DNA of 64,000 nt from Halalkalibaculum roseum. GTDB lineage: Bacteria; Bacteroidota; Rhodothermia; Balneolales; Balneolaceae. Below the pieces are notes generated by a model, which did not search any database, was not told the origin of the DNA, and worked only from the letters and a program-made list of their open reading frames with translations. Shown here one piece after another: positions 17,178 to 26,120 of this stretch. The number at the start of each line of letters is the position of its first letter. Position 1 is the stretch's first letter. The translations under genes were made by a program, and so were the position numbers. The DNA lies in NCBI RefSeq assembly GCF_011059145.1, contig NZ_JAALLT010000003.1:124001-188000 (forward strand), given 5' to 3'.

Positions 17178-18215
17178 TTACCGGTTCTGCTTGAATACTT
17201 TACTCGATTGCTTAACCTGTTCGATATTTTTGGTAAGCTGGTTCCAGGTTCTCTCGGCAAACTCAAAGAAAGGTTGTTTCTGGTGATACCAGCCGAAATG
17301 AAGGCAGTAAGGTGTAGTTTTTAGATAATCCCCTTTTCCGGGCCAAAGTGAGAAAAACCCTTTCAATAAATTTCTAATCCACTTTACTTTTAACCCGCGC
17401 AGGTTATAAACCAACTCATCACAGTAATAGGTGCATACTACATATTCAAAATCAGGATCATGGGAAGTGAAATCCGAAATATAATCCAGTTGCGGACTGT
17501 TGTGTCCCTGTAGCCAGGGATATACCGGAATATTTAACTTAGACATAGCCATAGCCATGCTCCATTCACACGACTCTTCACTGCGTCCTTTTTCAAGAGT
17601 CCGGCTTCTGAAATGTGTTTCATTTTTCCGATCCAGCATCTTGCCGGCCAACTCCGAAACTTTTTTGGTGAGATTGTAGTCTTCAGCATAGATCATACCG
17701 GTTTGCACCCTGCTTAAATAGGTTAGCCCAAAATGATTAAGAGTGCGCTGACGACGTCTTAGTAAAATATCTGATAGTATTCCGATATTTTTGGGACCAC
17801 CAAAAAAGTTGTCAGATACCTGGGTTCCGGTGATGGTAAAAGAATAAGGCTTTAGAGATTGCCAAAGAGAATCCGGATCCTTACACCATATAATATCGCT
17901 GTCGAGAAAAAGATTCTTTTCAAAAAAGAGATAATCATGGATGTTATGCTTGAATCCAACAATTGAAGCTCTTTCCGGCGACATAATATGGATGATATCG
18001 AAAATACCCGCGAGCCCGTTCTCTTCCAGTATCCTTTTCTGCTTTTCTTCACAAACCAAGGCTACAGGTCGATCTTCATCATACCTGCGTAATGAAACTA
18101 CCGATGCAATGGCATGCTTGAGATACTTAGGGTGACCGTAGGTCGCGTATACGTAACCCTCAGGTGCAATCTTCTTATGTTGGATTGATCTTAGCATAAA
18201 TTGATTTAGACCCAA
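17178..18215 (-). CDS. GT-A type glycosyltransferase (GT8-like, DXD motif)
   Basis: 345 residues. The N-terminal YVYATYGHPKYLKHAIASVVSLRRY resembles nucleotide-diphospho-sugar transferases that grip a sugar donor. NLFLDSDIIW (residues 101-110) carries the DXD metal-binding motif (D105 and D107). A later GHNSPQLDYI and CLHFGWYHQKQ block may contact the acceptor. The family cannot be fixed without a search; GT8 or a relative is most likely. It is the last gene of a minus-strand run with the MlaC-like and TolC-like genes, 27 bases after the MlaC gene stop. An internal ATG at 18197 is an alternative start. Confidence 0.78.
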   Translation of the reverse strand: MGLNQFMLRSIQHKKIAPEGYVYATYGHPKYLKHAIASVVSLRRYDEDRPVALVCEEKQKRILEENGLAGIFDIIHIMSPERASIVGFKHNIHDYLFFEKNLFLDSDIIWCKDPDSLWQSLKPYSFTITGTQVSDNFFGGPKNIGILSDILLRRRQRTLNHFGLTYLSRVQTGMIYAEDYNLTKKVSELAGKMLDRKNETHFRSRTLEKGRSEESCEWSMAMAMSKLNIPVYPWLQGHNSPQLDYISDFTSHDPDFEYVVCTYYCDELVYNLRGLKVKWIRNLLKGFFSLWPGKGDYLKTTPYCLHFGWYHQKQPFFEFAERTWNQLTKNIEQVKQSSKVFKQNR

Positions 18216-18242
18216 TATAGGGCGAAATTATCACTTATTAAA

Positions 18243-18842
18243 TTACCTGCTGGCCCGCTTTCTCAAGGTTTCGAGTAGAGATTGATAGCCCTTTTTCCGT
18301 ATGATGTTCTGAAACTGTCGTCTGTAAGATCCCGCAGTGGAAACATCATCGATAACCATATCCGTAACTACCCACTGATCATCGTATTTCATGTCATAAA
18401 TCACAGGTGTTCTGACATCATCAAGTGTCACCATGGTAGTAACCTCTGCTGTATCATCATTCACCTTAATTGCGTCGTAGCGCACATCCGCACGGTATAT
18501 GTCCAGTTTATTTAAGGATTGATCCCGTATAATGGTAGCAAAGAGATCCACAAATTCTTCACGTTGATCTGTGGTAAGGGTGTCATAGGTTTCTTGAAGA
18601 GCAAAACTCGCCATGGCTTCATAGTCTATGATGCCGTTAATAATATCTTTCAACTTTTCTCTACGTTCCTGGGTATACTCCGTCCCTTTCGGTCCTACCA
18701 AGTCCTTGATCTCCTGGTCGCGCTGTTCGAGCAGCTCTCTTACTGTTGTACTATCCCGCTGTGCCGCTGCCGAACTGTTGATAGCGCTAAGTGAAAAAAT
18801 TATCAGACTAATTAGAAGAAATAAATTTCTAGATGACTTCAT
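18243..18842 (-). CDS. MlaC/Ttg2D-like periplasmic lipid-binding protein
   Basis: 199 residues. A signal peptide (about residues 1-28) is followed by the MlaC (Tol_Tol_Ttg2) pattern: a helical N-terminus, then IINGIIDYEAMASFALQETYDTLT and TDQREEFVDLFATIIRD, then VRYDAIKVNDDTAEVTTMV and YDMKYDDQWVVTDMVIDDVS. MlaC carries phospholipids across the periplasm; HpnM, a relative, accompanies the HpnN exporter. The TolC-like gene lies directly upstream with one base between its stop and this start. No MlaFEDB genes are visible, so a partner such as the MMPL transporter at 11600 is possible. Confidence 0.85.
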   Translation of the reverse strand: MKSSRNLFLLISLIIFSLSAINSSAAAQRDSTTVRELLEQRDQEIKDLVGPKGTEYTQERREKLKDIINGIIDYEAMASFALQETYDTLTTDQREEFVDLFATIIRDQSLNKLDIYRADVRYDAIKVNDDTAEVTTMVTLDDVRTPVIYDMKYDDQWVVTDMVIDDVSTAGSYRRQFQNIIRKKGYQSLLETLRKRASR

Positions 18843-18843
18843 A

Positions 18844-20259
18844 TCAATTGTTGTTCAATTTAAGGGTAGTAATATCCATTCCTGATGCTTTATAGAGTTC
18901 CGCCATATTTTTGTTGAACTCGAATATTTCTCGTTTCAGCTGAACTTTCAGTTCCAATTCTTTCTGCATGGCATCAATCAGGTCCTTTGTATCTCCCATA
19001 CCGAAGTCGTAATCCAATTGTTCCTGTCTCAGCCATTTTTTACTGGTTACCAGTGCCTCATCCGTTCGATCTACTTTTACTTTTGATAAACTGGCGTTTT
19101 TGTATTTGTCATTAATTTCAAGGACAATGCCATCAACGGCTGCATCTTTAAGATATTTTGCCTGGTTATATTGAATGTTGCTTCTTTCAACGTCAGCTTT
19201 CATACTGAAGAAATCCAGGTTTTGACGAATACCTATTCCAAAAGCTGCAGAAGCATAATTTGAATTGTTTATTATAAAAGGGTTACTCTGCCTGGGACGA
19301 TTCGGTGTGTTGGCATAGCTTCCTGAAAGTCCGAGGAAAAGAGTTGGGTAATTTTGGGCCTTTGTTGCATCCAAACCATATTCCGCTGCTTCGATACCTG
19401 CTTCAATAGCTTTAACTTCTGCCCTTTCCTGAATTGCATGGGTCCTGTAGTAATCAAGTTCTTGAATGCTGTTGCCTACTGGGTCCAGGAACTGCAGGTC
19501 GGGCATATAAATGGTATTTTCATCCGACTGGGTAACATAAGACCAGATACTTTTGATGTAGGCTATATTTTCATTGACTTCAGCTGCCCGAATGGCAAAC
19601 TCTGATTTAAATATCTCAAACTTAAACACATCCGATTCATCCAGTTCGGAATCTCCGCTTTCTCTCTGTTCTTCAATCTGTTCACCAATATCTTCAATCT
19701 TTCCATTGGCTTCATCCAGCAGTCGTTGCAGCTCTACAGAAAGCAGATAACTTTCATATAACTCATACAGACGTATTTCAATGTTGCTCTGTTGTGATTC
19801 GAACTGTTCTTTTGCAGACTCCGCACCGGCACGAGCTGCTTTAACCAGACTGCGAAGTCCACCCCAGGCAAAAATGGGTTGAATAGCATTTACTTCCGCT
19901 CGCGTAAATACACCTATATCCTCCCAATCATTCTCCAGGTCAGGGTCCAGGTAAAACTCATTCGGATCCAGTCCTTCCACGTTACTTTTTACACCGGGTA
20001 CCAAACCGTGTTGTGTTGAGAGATCAAATCTCGGCAGATAACGCTGGTTTTGTGCCTGATCGATGCGGTTTTCAGCCAGGGAAACTTTTTGTTGCTCAAA
20101 ATCCAGCTGACCGGAGTTGTTAATACCTATTTCAATAAACTCCTGCAATGATACTTTAACAGTATCCTGTGCCGATACATTATTAACCGCAACTACCAGT
20201 ACGATGCCTGCAAGCAGTAGTCGTAAAAACATACGTGATCTTTTCATTATTTGACTCAT
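18844..20259 (-). CDS. TolC-family outer-membrane efflux protein
   Basis: 471 residues. A signal peptide (about residues 8-30, ending in NVSAQ) precedes long amphipathic helices typical of OEP domains: VSLAENRIDQAQNQRYLPRFDL, ERAEVKAIEAGIEAAEYGLDATKAQNYPTLFLGLSGSYA and a C-terminal coiled coil. TolC-type trimers form an outer-membrane channel with a periplasmic tunnel. The next gene downstream, one base away, encodes a MlaC-like carrier, so a lipid or glycolipid export function is inferred rather than drug efflux. The protein opens MSQIMKRS, so the Met at residue 5 (20247) could also be the start. Confidence 0.87.
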   Translation of the reverse strand: MSQIMKRSRMFLRLLLAGIVLVVAVNNVSAQDTVKVSLQEFIEIGINNSGQLDFEQQKVSLAENRIDQAQNQRYLPRFDLSTQHGLVPGVKSNVEGLDPNEFYLDPDLENDWEDIGVFTRAEVNAIQPIFAWGGLRSLVKAARAGAESAKEQFESQQSNIEIRLYELYESYLLSVELQRLLDEANGKIEDIGEQIEEQRESGDSELDESDVFKFEIFKSEFAIRAAEVNENIAYIKSIWSYVTQSDENTIYMPDLQFLDPVGNSIQELDYYRTHAIQERAEVKAIEAGIEAAEYGLDATKAQNYPTLFLGLSGSYANTPNRPRQSNPFIINNSNYASAAFGIGIRQNLDFFSMKADVERSNIQYNQAKYLKDAAVDGIVLEINDKYKNASLSKVKVDRTDEALVTSKKWLRQEQLDYDFGMGDTKDLIDAMQKELELKVQLKREIFEFNKNMAELYKASGMDITTLKLNNN

Positions 20260-20296
20260 TGATTGGTAGTTTAACGTGGAATCAATTGAAATATTT

Positions 20297-20330
20297 AAAG
20301 AAAAAGCCCCAACCTTTTAGGGATGGAGCT
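20297..20330 (-). terminator. Rho-independent terminator after tRNA-Ser
   Basis: On the minus strand a 10-bp stem (20321-20330 with 20305-20314, including one G-U pair and one mismatch) encloses a 6-base loop and is followed by TTTTTCTTT. It lies 9 bases past the 3' end of tRNA-Ser. Confidence 0.8.
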
Positions 20331-20339
20331 TTATGGTTG

Positions 20340-20425
20340 CGGAGAGGGAGGGATTCGAACCCCCGGAGACCAGAAGCCTCAACGGTTTTCAAGACCGCCG
20401 CATTCGACCACTCTGCCACCTCTCC
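20340..20425 (-). tRNA. tRNA-Ser (anticodon UGA)
   Basis: The minus strand reads GGAGAGGTGGCAGAGTGG at the 5' end and ends in CCTCTCC plus discriminator G, giving a 7-bp acceptor stem. The anticodon loop CTTGAAA gives anticodon UGA. A long variable arm follows, and the T-loop GGTTCGAATCC is present. These are class II tRNA-Ser features. The 3' CCA is not encoded. It lies between atpG and the TolC gene. Confidence 0.96.
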
Positions 20426-20514
20426 TTAAAAATCACAAATTGCAAAAGTCAGTTTTCAAACAAGCTAAAAATAGCAAAAATAAAATTTTGAAATTTGATA
20501 ATTGAATATTGGTA

Positions 20515-20539
20515 TTTAAAATTTTCGAAGAAAATTTTT
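20515..20539 (-). terminator. AT-rich hairpin just past atpG, weak terminator candidate
   Basis: AAAATTTTC (20518-20526) and GAAAATTTT (20530-20538) form a perfect 9-bp stem with a 3-base loop, directly after the atpG stop. The stem is nearly all A-T and no U-run follows, so termination is doubtful. Confidence 0.3.
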
Positions 20540-21430
20540 CTACGCTTCCTGCAGCGCCTGGGCACCGGAAATAATTTCGGAAATTTCAGTAGTAATTGCG
20601 CTTTGTCGTGCCCTGTTATATTCCAGCTTAAGATCGTTCTGCAACTCTTTCGCATTCTCCGTTGCATTATCCATTGCCGTCATACGAGCACCTTGCTCTG
20701 CGGCATTGGATTCAAGAATTGCTTTCCAAAGCTGCATATTCAGGTGCAAGGGTAAAAGCTCTCCCAGAATGGCATCTACATCAGGTTCATAGATATAATC
20801 AATATTCTGATCCGCCTCCTCCTCATCCCCCAAAAGAGATTCGGGTTCGATAGGCAATACATTTTCAACAATTCTATTCTGAGCAATAACCGACTTGAAC
20901 TCATTGTAAGCCAGAAATACTGAATCGTATTCCCCGAATTTGAATTGATTGATTATTTCCTTCATGATTTCGGAAGCATTGCTGTAAACCAACTCATCAA
21001 AAAAGCCGGGATAAGAATCCACAATATTATATTTACGCTTCTTGAAGTGCTTGGTGGCTTTGCTTCCCAAAGTAATCAGCAAGAGATTATCATTCGCACG
21101 ATACTCCGAGAAATCATCTTTTATTCTTTGTTCAACCTCTTTGAACAAATTATTATTAAAACCGCCGCATAAACCTCTGTCGGAACCAACAACAATCATC
21201 ACTACCTTCTCGGTTTTTTCAGGTTGACGAAGAAGTATATCGTTTTCGTCAGCATTCCTGGCCAAACGTGCTACAACTTCTTTCATCTTGTAAGAGTAAG
21301 GTCGCGTCTCTATGATACGATCCTGGGCCTTACGTAATTTAGCTGCCGCAACCATTTTCATGGCTTTGGTAATCTGCTGGGTATTTTTAACCGACTCTAT
21401 ACGGTTTCGTATGTCTCGCAGGTTTGCCAT
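20540..21430 (-). CDS. atpG: F1Fo ATP synthase gamma subunit
   Basis: 296 residues, the usual length. The N-terminal helix ANLRDIRNRIESVKNTQQIT with KAMKMVAAAKLRKAQ and the C-terminal SAAEQGARMTAMDNATENA-type block (AEQGARMTAMDNATENAKEL) are diagnostic. The central VVGSDRGLCGGFN is the conserved Rossmann segment. Gamma is the rotor shaft turning inside the alpha-beta hexamer. The gene follows atpA by 3 bases and closes the ATP synthase run. atpD and atpC are not downstream; a tRNA and unrelated genes follow. Confidence 0.97.
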   Translation of the reverse strand: MANLRDIRNRIESVKNTQQITKAMKMVAAAKLRKAQDRIIETRPYSYKMKEVVARLARNADENDILLRQPEKTEKVVMIVVGSDRGLCGGFNNNLFKEVEQRIKDDFSEYRANDNLLLITLGSKATKHFKKRKYNIVDSYPGFFDELVYSNASEIMKEIINQFKFGEYDSVFLAYNEFKSVIAQNRIVENVLPIEPESLLGDEEEADQNIDYIYEPDVDAILGELLPLHLNMQLWKAILESNAAEQGARMTAMDNATENAKELQNDLKLEYNRARQSAITTEISEIISGAQALQEA

Positions 21431-21433
21431 AAA

Positions 21434-23050
21434 TTAAACTTCTTCAGCAGCTTTAACTTGATCAATTACTGTGTTAGCAGTTGAAATCAGCTTCTCGCCA
21501 AATTCATCACTGAGAACACCTGAGTCTGAAAGATTTTTCATCTCTTCGTCGTATTTGGCATTGATCGTCTCTAGATAATTCTCTTCGAATTCCGGAATCT
21601 GATCAACCGTCAGGTCATCTAACAAACCTTCACTATTTATTTTCAACAGTGCAATCTGTTCCTGAACGGATAGCGGCTGGTAGATATCCTGCTTGAGCAG
21701 TTCTACCGTACGCTCACCACGTTTCAGCTGTCTCTGAGTAGATGGATCCAGATCGGAACCGAACTTAGCAAAAGCCTCCAGCTCGCGGTACTGTGCTAGA
21801 TCAAGCTTCATAGTACCGGAAAGTTTCTTCATTGATTTAACCTGAGCTGAACCACCAACACGTGATACCGAAGTACCAACGTCAATCGCAGGTCGTACAC
21901 CCTGGTTAAAGAGATCAGTATCCAGAAAAATCTGACCGTCGGTAATAGAAATTACATTCGTCGGTATATATGCAGAAACGTCTCCAGCCTGGGTTTCAAT
22001 TACAGGTAATGCTGTAAGCGAACCTCCGCCTTTGATCATTGGCTTTAACTGTTCAGGTACGTTGTTCATCTGCTTTGCAATCTCATCATCTCCATTAATC
22101 TTAGCTGCGCGTTCGAGCAGACGACTGTGGAGGTAAAATACATCTCCCGGGTAAGCTTCACGTCCCGGAGGTCTTTTCAGCAGCAGTGAAAGCTCACGGT
22201 AGGCTACAGCCTGTTTTGAAAGATCATCATAGACAACGAGCGCATGACGTCCTGTATCACGGAAAAATTCACCGATAGCAGCACCGGCAAATGGTGCAAT
22301 ATAACGCATGGGGGCAGAAACACTGGCAGGTGCAGAAACAATGATTGAGTAATCGAGAGCTCCGTTATCTTCAAGTGCCTTTGCAATACCCGCAACCGTA
22401 GAACCTTTCTGCCCTACAGCTACATATATACAAACTACCGGTTTGTCAGTATCCTGTGTTTCACGCTGGTTAATAATGGTATCGACCGCAACAGAAGTTT
22501 TACCTGTTTGGCGGTCACCGATTATAAGTTCCCTCTGTCCTCTTCCAATGGGAATCAAAGAATCAATGGCTTTAATACCGGTTTGCAGGGGTTCCTTTAC
22601 CGGCTCACGGTAAATCACACCGGGAGCCTTTCTTTCGAGGGGAACACGAATAGTATCACCGCTAATTGGTCCTTTGCCGTCAAGAGGTCTTCCGAGCGGG
22701 TCGATTACACGGCCTTTTAAACCGTCTCCCACATTGATTGATGCAATATCCTTGGTTCTGCGAACAGTATCACCCTCTTCTACAGCACTGGTGGCACCGA
22801 AAAGTACGACACCAACATTATCTTCTTCAAGGTTAAGCACCATACCGCGAACGGCATTGCCGTCACTGTCCTTGGAATCAGGAAGTTCAACAAGCTCACC
22901 GGCCTGTACTTTAGATAACCCGTATACACGTGCAATACCGTCTCCAACTTCAAGAACGGTACCCACATCATATACGTCGGCTTCACTGTCGAAGCCCGAT
23001 AGTTGTTTGCGTAGAATTGCTGATACTTCGTCTGGTCTTACTTGACTCAT
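21434..23050 (-). CDS. atpA: F1Fo ATP synthase alpha subunit
   Basis: 538 residues. The P-loop GDRQTGKTS is at residues 178-186. [21 protein letters not shown] and [31 protein letters not shown] are classical alpha-subunit blocks, as is [18 protein letters not shown]. Alpha carries the non-catalytic nucleotide sites of the F1 hexamer. Its order after atpH and before atpG is standard, but the beta subunit is missing from the cluster. The C-terminal extension beyond residue 510 is acidic. Confidence 0.98.
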   Translation of the reverse strand: MSQVRPDEVSAILRKQLSGFDSEADVYDVGTVLEVGDGIARVYGLSKVQAGELVELPDSKDSDGNAVRGMVLNLEEDNVGVVLFGATSAVEEGDTVRRTKDIASINVGDGLKGRVIDPLGRPLDGKGPISGDTIRVPLERKAPGVIYREPVKEPLQTGIKAIDSLIPIGRGQRELIIGDRQTGKTSVAVDTIINQRETQDTDKPVVCIYVAVGQKGSTVAGIAKALEDNGALDYSIIVSAPASVSAPMRYIAPFAGAAIGEFFRDTGRHALVVYDDLSKQAVAYRELSLLLKRPPGREAYPGDVFYLHSRLLERAAKINGDDEIAKQMNNVPEQLKPMIKGGGSLTALPVIETQAGDVSAYIPTNVISITDGQIFLDTDLFNQGVRPAIDVGTSVSRVGGSAQVKSMKKLSGTMKLDLAQYRELEAFAKFGSDLDPSTQRQLKRGERTVELLKQDIYQPLSVQEQIALLKINSEGLLDDLTVDQIPEFEENYLETINAKYDEEMKNLSDSGVLSDEFGEKLISTANTVIDQVKAAEEV

Positions 23051-23083
23051 TGGTAGTGTTTAACGTTTAAACTGATTTAAGTT

Positions 23084-23632
23084 CTATTCGATGGCGGTGC
23101 TCAAAAGCTTCTGCTCCAGTTCCACAAGCTTATGCTTTACAGAACCGTCAATAACGGTATCATCTATTCTTACCGCTATGCCGCCTTTAAGGGAAGCATC
23201 CTGCGAAAGAGACATGTCTACTTTCTTATTGGTTCTCTTCTCAAGCGCTTTTTGTAATGATTGTACCTGGTCATCATTCAGCTCTTTGGCTGATAATACT
23301 TCAATCTTTATGATGCCTGCATAATCGTTATACTTATCAACGAAAGCCTTGGCAATCTGGTGCAGTAAATTGGCTCTGCCCTTTCGTGCGAGCAAGGTTA
23401 AAAATTTTCCGGTAACCTCACTTACCCTGCTGGTAAATATTTCATCGAGTGCAGCTTTCTTATCATCGTACTTAATGATAGGACTACTGATAAACATAGT
23501 CAGCTCTTTTGAGCCTTCTATGGTATTGTCAATAAGTTTAATATCATCAAGAATTTCTTCTACCTGATCCAGCTCCTTGCCAATTTCAAGAAGGGCGGTA
23601 GCGTATCTTCGGGCTGCTTTAGTTATGAACAT
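23084..23632 (-). CDS. atpH: F1Fo ATP synthase delta subunit
   Basis: 182 residues. The N-terminal AARRYATALLEIGKEL and the C-terminal IKIEVLSAKELNDDQVQSLQKALEKR and SLKGGIAVRIDDTVIDGSVKHKL segments are the OSCP/delta signature. Delta links the top of F1 to the b-subunit stator stalk. It follows atpF by 3 bases and precedes atpA by 33 bases. Confidence 0.95.
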   Translation of the reverse strand: MFITKAARRYATALLEIGKELDQVEEILDDIKLIDNTIEGSKELTMFISSPIIKYDDKKAALDEIFTSRVSEVTGKFLTLLARKGRANLLHQIAKAFVDKYNDYAGIIKIEVLSAKELNDDQVQSLQKALEKRTNKKVDMSLSQDASLKGGIAVRIDDTVIDGSVKHKLVELEQKLLSTAIE

Positions 23633-23635
23633 CTC

Positions 23636-24163
23636 TTAGTTTTTTGCGATGTCTTCAATGTAGTTGTTTACCAGCTTGCTGTTCTTCTTCTCATCCAATT
23701 CCGAATCCAGAATAATGGAAGCAGATTTCACAGCCAGTTTGGCGACCTCGTCACGCAACTCAATTAGAGCTCGTTTCTTCTCCTGTTCGATTGTTGTTCG
23801 TGCCTGCTCAAGAATTTGAGCCGCTTCTTCCTTTGATTTCTCGATGCGCTCGGCACGCAGCATTTCGGCTTCCTCAATCGCTTCTTTACGAATTTTTTGA
23901 GCTTTGACCTCGGCTTCACGAAGTGCCTGCTCATTGTTTTTCGATATCTCTTCGGCGCGAGTGAGAGCTCTTTCTGCTGATTCGAGGGATTCCTTAATGC
24001 GGTTTTCACGCTCCCGAAGAGCATCCATAATCAGGGGTACTGCATATTTACTCATCACTACCAAAAAGATAATTAGCGTGATGGCTACCCAGATGGCAAA
24101 ACCACTGTTAAAATTGAGGATCCCTCCTCCACCGCTACCTGCTGCTGCTATTATCAGCGACAT
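23636..24163 (-). CDS. atpF: F1Fo ATP synthase b subunit
   Basis: 175 residues. One N-terminal membrane helix (about residues 23-42, AIWVAITLIIFLVVMSKYAVP) is followed by a long charged coiled coil (REREN through EQEKKRALIELRDEVAKLAVKSA), the expected build of subunit b. It forms the peripheral stator. Only one b-type gene is visible, so a homodimer is likely. It lies between atpE and atpH. Confidence 0.95.
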   Translation of the reverse strand: MSLIIAAAGSGGGGILNFNSGFAIWVAITLIIFLVVMSKYAVPLIMDALRERENRIKESLESAERALTRAEEISKNNEQALREAEVKAQKIRKEAIEEAEMLRAERIEKSKEEAAQILEQARTTIEQEKKRALIELRDEVAKLAVKSASIILDSELDEKKNSKLVNNYIEDIAKN

Positions 24164-24181
24164 AATTTAGTTGATTTTGAA

Positions 24182-24439
<258 letters not shown>

Positions 24440-24459
24440 TTATAAAAGTTCTTTATTTG

Positions 24460-25515
24460 TCAAGCGTGTGCTTCGACTCCTTCTTCATGATGATCATGCT
24501 CTTCGGCAGCCATGCCTATAAACACGGCAGAGAGCAAGGTGAAGATGTAAGCTTGCAGTACTCCTACAAAGGCTTTGAGAACGTACAGTGCTACAGTCAA
24601 TGGCACAACCAGAATACTTGACCCCGCTCCAAAAATGGTTCCGAAAAATTCTGTGAAAATAAAGATCAATCCCAGAATACAGATGATCATGATTTTACCG
24701 GATAGCATATTTGCAAAAAGACGTACAGCCAGTGCAAGTGGCTTAGTAAATAATCCCAAAATTTCAATGGGAGTAAGAATCACACGCATCAGCGGAGGAA
24801 CACCCGGAAACACAAACACATGCTCCCAGTGATCTTTGGACCCATTCCATTGTGTTAAAAAGAAAGTAAAAGCCGCCAAAATACCAGTTACAGTGATATC
24901 TGCTGTTGCAGTAACTCCCCAGGGAAGCAGTCCGAATAAATTCATAAAGGTGATGGCGACAAACACGGCAAACAGATAAGGAACGAATTTTTCATACTTA
25001 TCTTCGGGGATATTGGTTTTGGCTATATCATCACGGACAAATACAAAGGTGATTTCAAATAAGTTCTGGAACCAACCCTGCGGTTCAGTTTTTCGCCCGG
25101 CCCCTTTCTTGTATTTACGCGCCATGGCTATGGTAAGCCATAATGTTAGCACCACGCCAAACCAGAAATACATCAGGTGGGAAGTAATAGAAAAATCCAT
25201 GGTCATCGTTCGACCATCGGCTGGTACCAAAGCCCCTGCTTTTTCAGTAAATTCGCCGGATTCAATCGCACTTTCGGTGTTACTGTAAACATACCATTCG
25301 CCTTCGACTAAAAGTATGCGTGGCAGGTATAGGTGATATCCCGCTACATCAAGATAATGATGATCCTGAACCTTGCCGATTACATCAATAGGCATTTCCT
25401 GTTCAGATTCAGCTTCCTGGCTGTTCTGAGCAGACTCTTGAGTAGCATGAATGGTCGGTACAACAGTAAATAATATAAGAGCAGTGACTAGTAGTCGGCG
25501 AAAGGCCTGTATCAT
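24460..25515 (-). CDS. atpB: F1Fo ATP synthase a subunit, with N-terminal extension
   Basis: 351 residues, longer than the E. coli subunit. A signal-like N-terminus (about residues 8-25) and an acidic region precede the membrane domain, which begins near residue 115. The conserved proton-channel helix has LALAVRLFANMLSGKIM with its essential Arg, and the last helix has LQAYIFTLLSAVFIGMA. Extended, possibly processed a subunits of this form are usual in Bacteroidota. A histidine-rich tail (EEHDHHEEGVEAHA) ends the protein. Confidence 0.95.
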   Translation of the reverse strand: MIQAFRRLLVTALILFTVVPTIHATQESAQNSQEAESEQEMPIDVIGKVQDHHYLDVAGYHLYLPRILLVEGEWYVYSNTESAIESGEFTEKAGALVPADGRTMTMDFSITSHLMYFWFGVVLTLWLTIAMARKYKKGAGRKTEPQGWFQNLFEITFVFVRDDIAKTNIPEDKYEKFVPYLFAVFVAITFMNLFGLLPWGVTATADITVTGILAAFTFFLTQWNGSKDHWEHVFVFPGVPPLMRVILTPIEILGLFTKPLALAVRLFANMLSGKIMIICILGLIFIFTEFFGTIFGAGSSILVVPLTVALYVLKAFVGVLQAYIFTLLSAVFIGMAAEEHDHHEEGVEAHA

Positions 25516-25521
25516 GTATCT

Positions 25522-25905
25522 CTAGCTGTCGGTTTCCAATATTTGGTTTATAAAAATAATTTCGATTACAGAATGGAAAATATAAGAAATTATAAAACTA
25601 ACTGTAAAGAAAATCTGATGAATTTTTATCACTTCAAGAACAAATATCAGGGCGGCTATAACCAGTATAAATCTGGCCGCTAGAGAGACCAGAAAAATCC
25701 GATAGAATTTTTTGTGATCATTGAGATCAAGTTTGCTGACGGTAAAGAAATTGCTCCCAACAAATAAATAGCTCAACACAAAGGCTAAAGAAAAGGCAAA
25801 AAGAAAAGAAGTACCCAGCAGCAAACCACCCAAGAATATTAAGCAAAAGAAGATTAAGGATATCTTGGTAAGCCTGCTGAAGTAGTGCCGTACTGTTGTT
25901 TCCAC
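25522..25905 (-). CDS. Small membrane protein in AtpI position
   Basis: 127 residues from a GTG start, with about four hydrophobic helices (residues 13-34, 36-52, 67-85 and 92-115). The position between atpZ and atpB and the topology match AtpI-type ATP synthase accessory proteins, which help c-ring assembly or Mg2+ uptake. Sequence resemblance alone is too weak to be sure. It lies 6 bases upstream of atpB and 2 bases after atpZ, so it is co-transcribed. Confidence 0.7.
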   Translation of the reverse strand: METTVRHYFSRLTKISLIFFCLIFLGGLLLGTSFLFAFSLAFVLSYLFVGSNFFTVSKLDLNDHKKFYRIFLVSLAARFILVIAALIFVLEVIKIHQIFFTVSFIISYIFHSVIEIIFINQILETDS

Positions 25906-25907
25906 GC

Positions 25908-26120
25908 TTAATTATCGAGACGTTTTGCCAGCCGAAATATAATGACAAATATATTGATGATTCCCAGGCCACACCCTCCCAACAAGATCCAGGGACTGGT
26001 TTCAAAGTATTCATCCAGCCAGTAACCGATTAGTATGGGAGCTGCCAGACCGATAGCTATTTCAGCCCCCAACGATAAATATTCTGCGTACTCGGTTAAA
26101 GGATTTTTCTTGTCACTCAA
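25908..26120 (-). CDS. AtpZ/AtpI family protein
   Basis: 70 residues from a TTG start that overlaps the bactofilin stop (TTGA). Two hydrophobic segments with GAEIAIGLAAPILIGYWLDE and PWILLGGCGLGIINIFVII match the short AtpZ/AtpI family. These proteins are encoded at the head of ATP synthase operons and are implicated in assembly or ion supply of Fo. The four-base overlap couples it to the bactofilin gene. Confidence 0.85.
   Translation of the reverse strand: MSDKKNPLTEYAEYLSLGAEIAIGLAAPILIGYWLDEYFETSPWILLGGCGLGIINIFVIIFRLAKRLDN

Noticed and set aside
18243-18842. Full Mla phospholipid pathway
   Set aside because: MlaF, MlaE, MlaD and MlaB genes are not beside the MlaC-like gene, so only a MlaC-like carrier is claimed.
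1-20259. Classical Wzy-dependent capsule cluster
   Set aside because: Only a Wzi-like protein is seen; no Wza, Wzc, flippase or polymerase is recognisable in this part.
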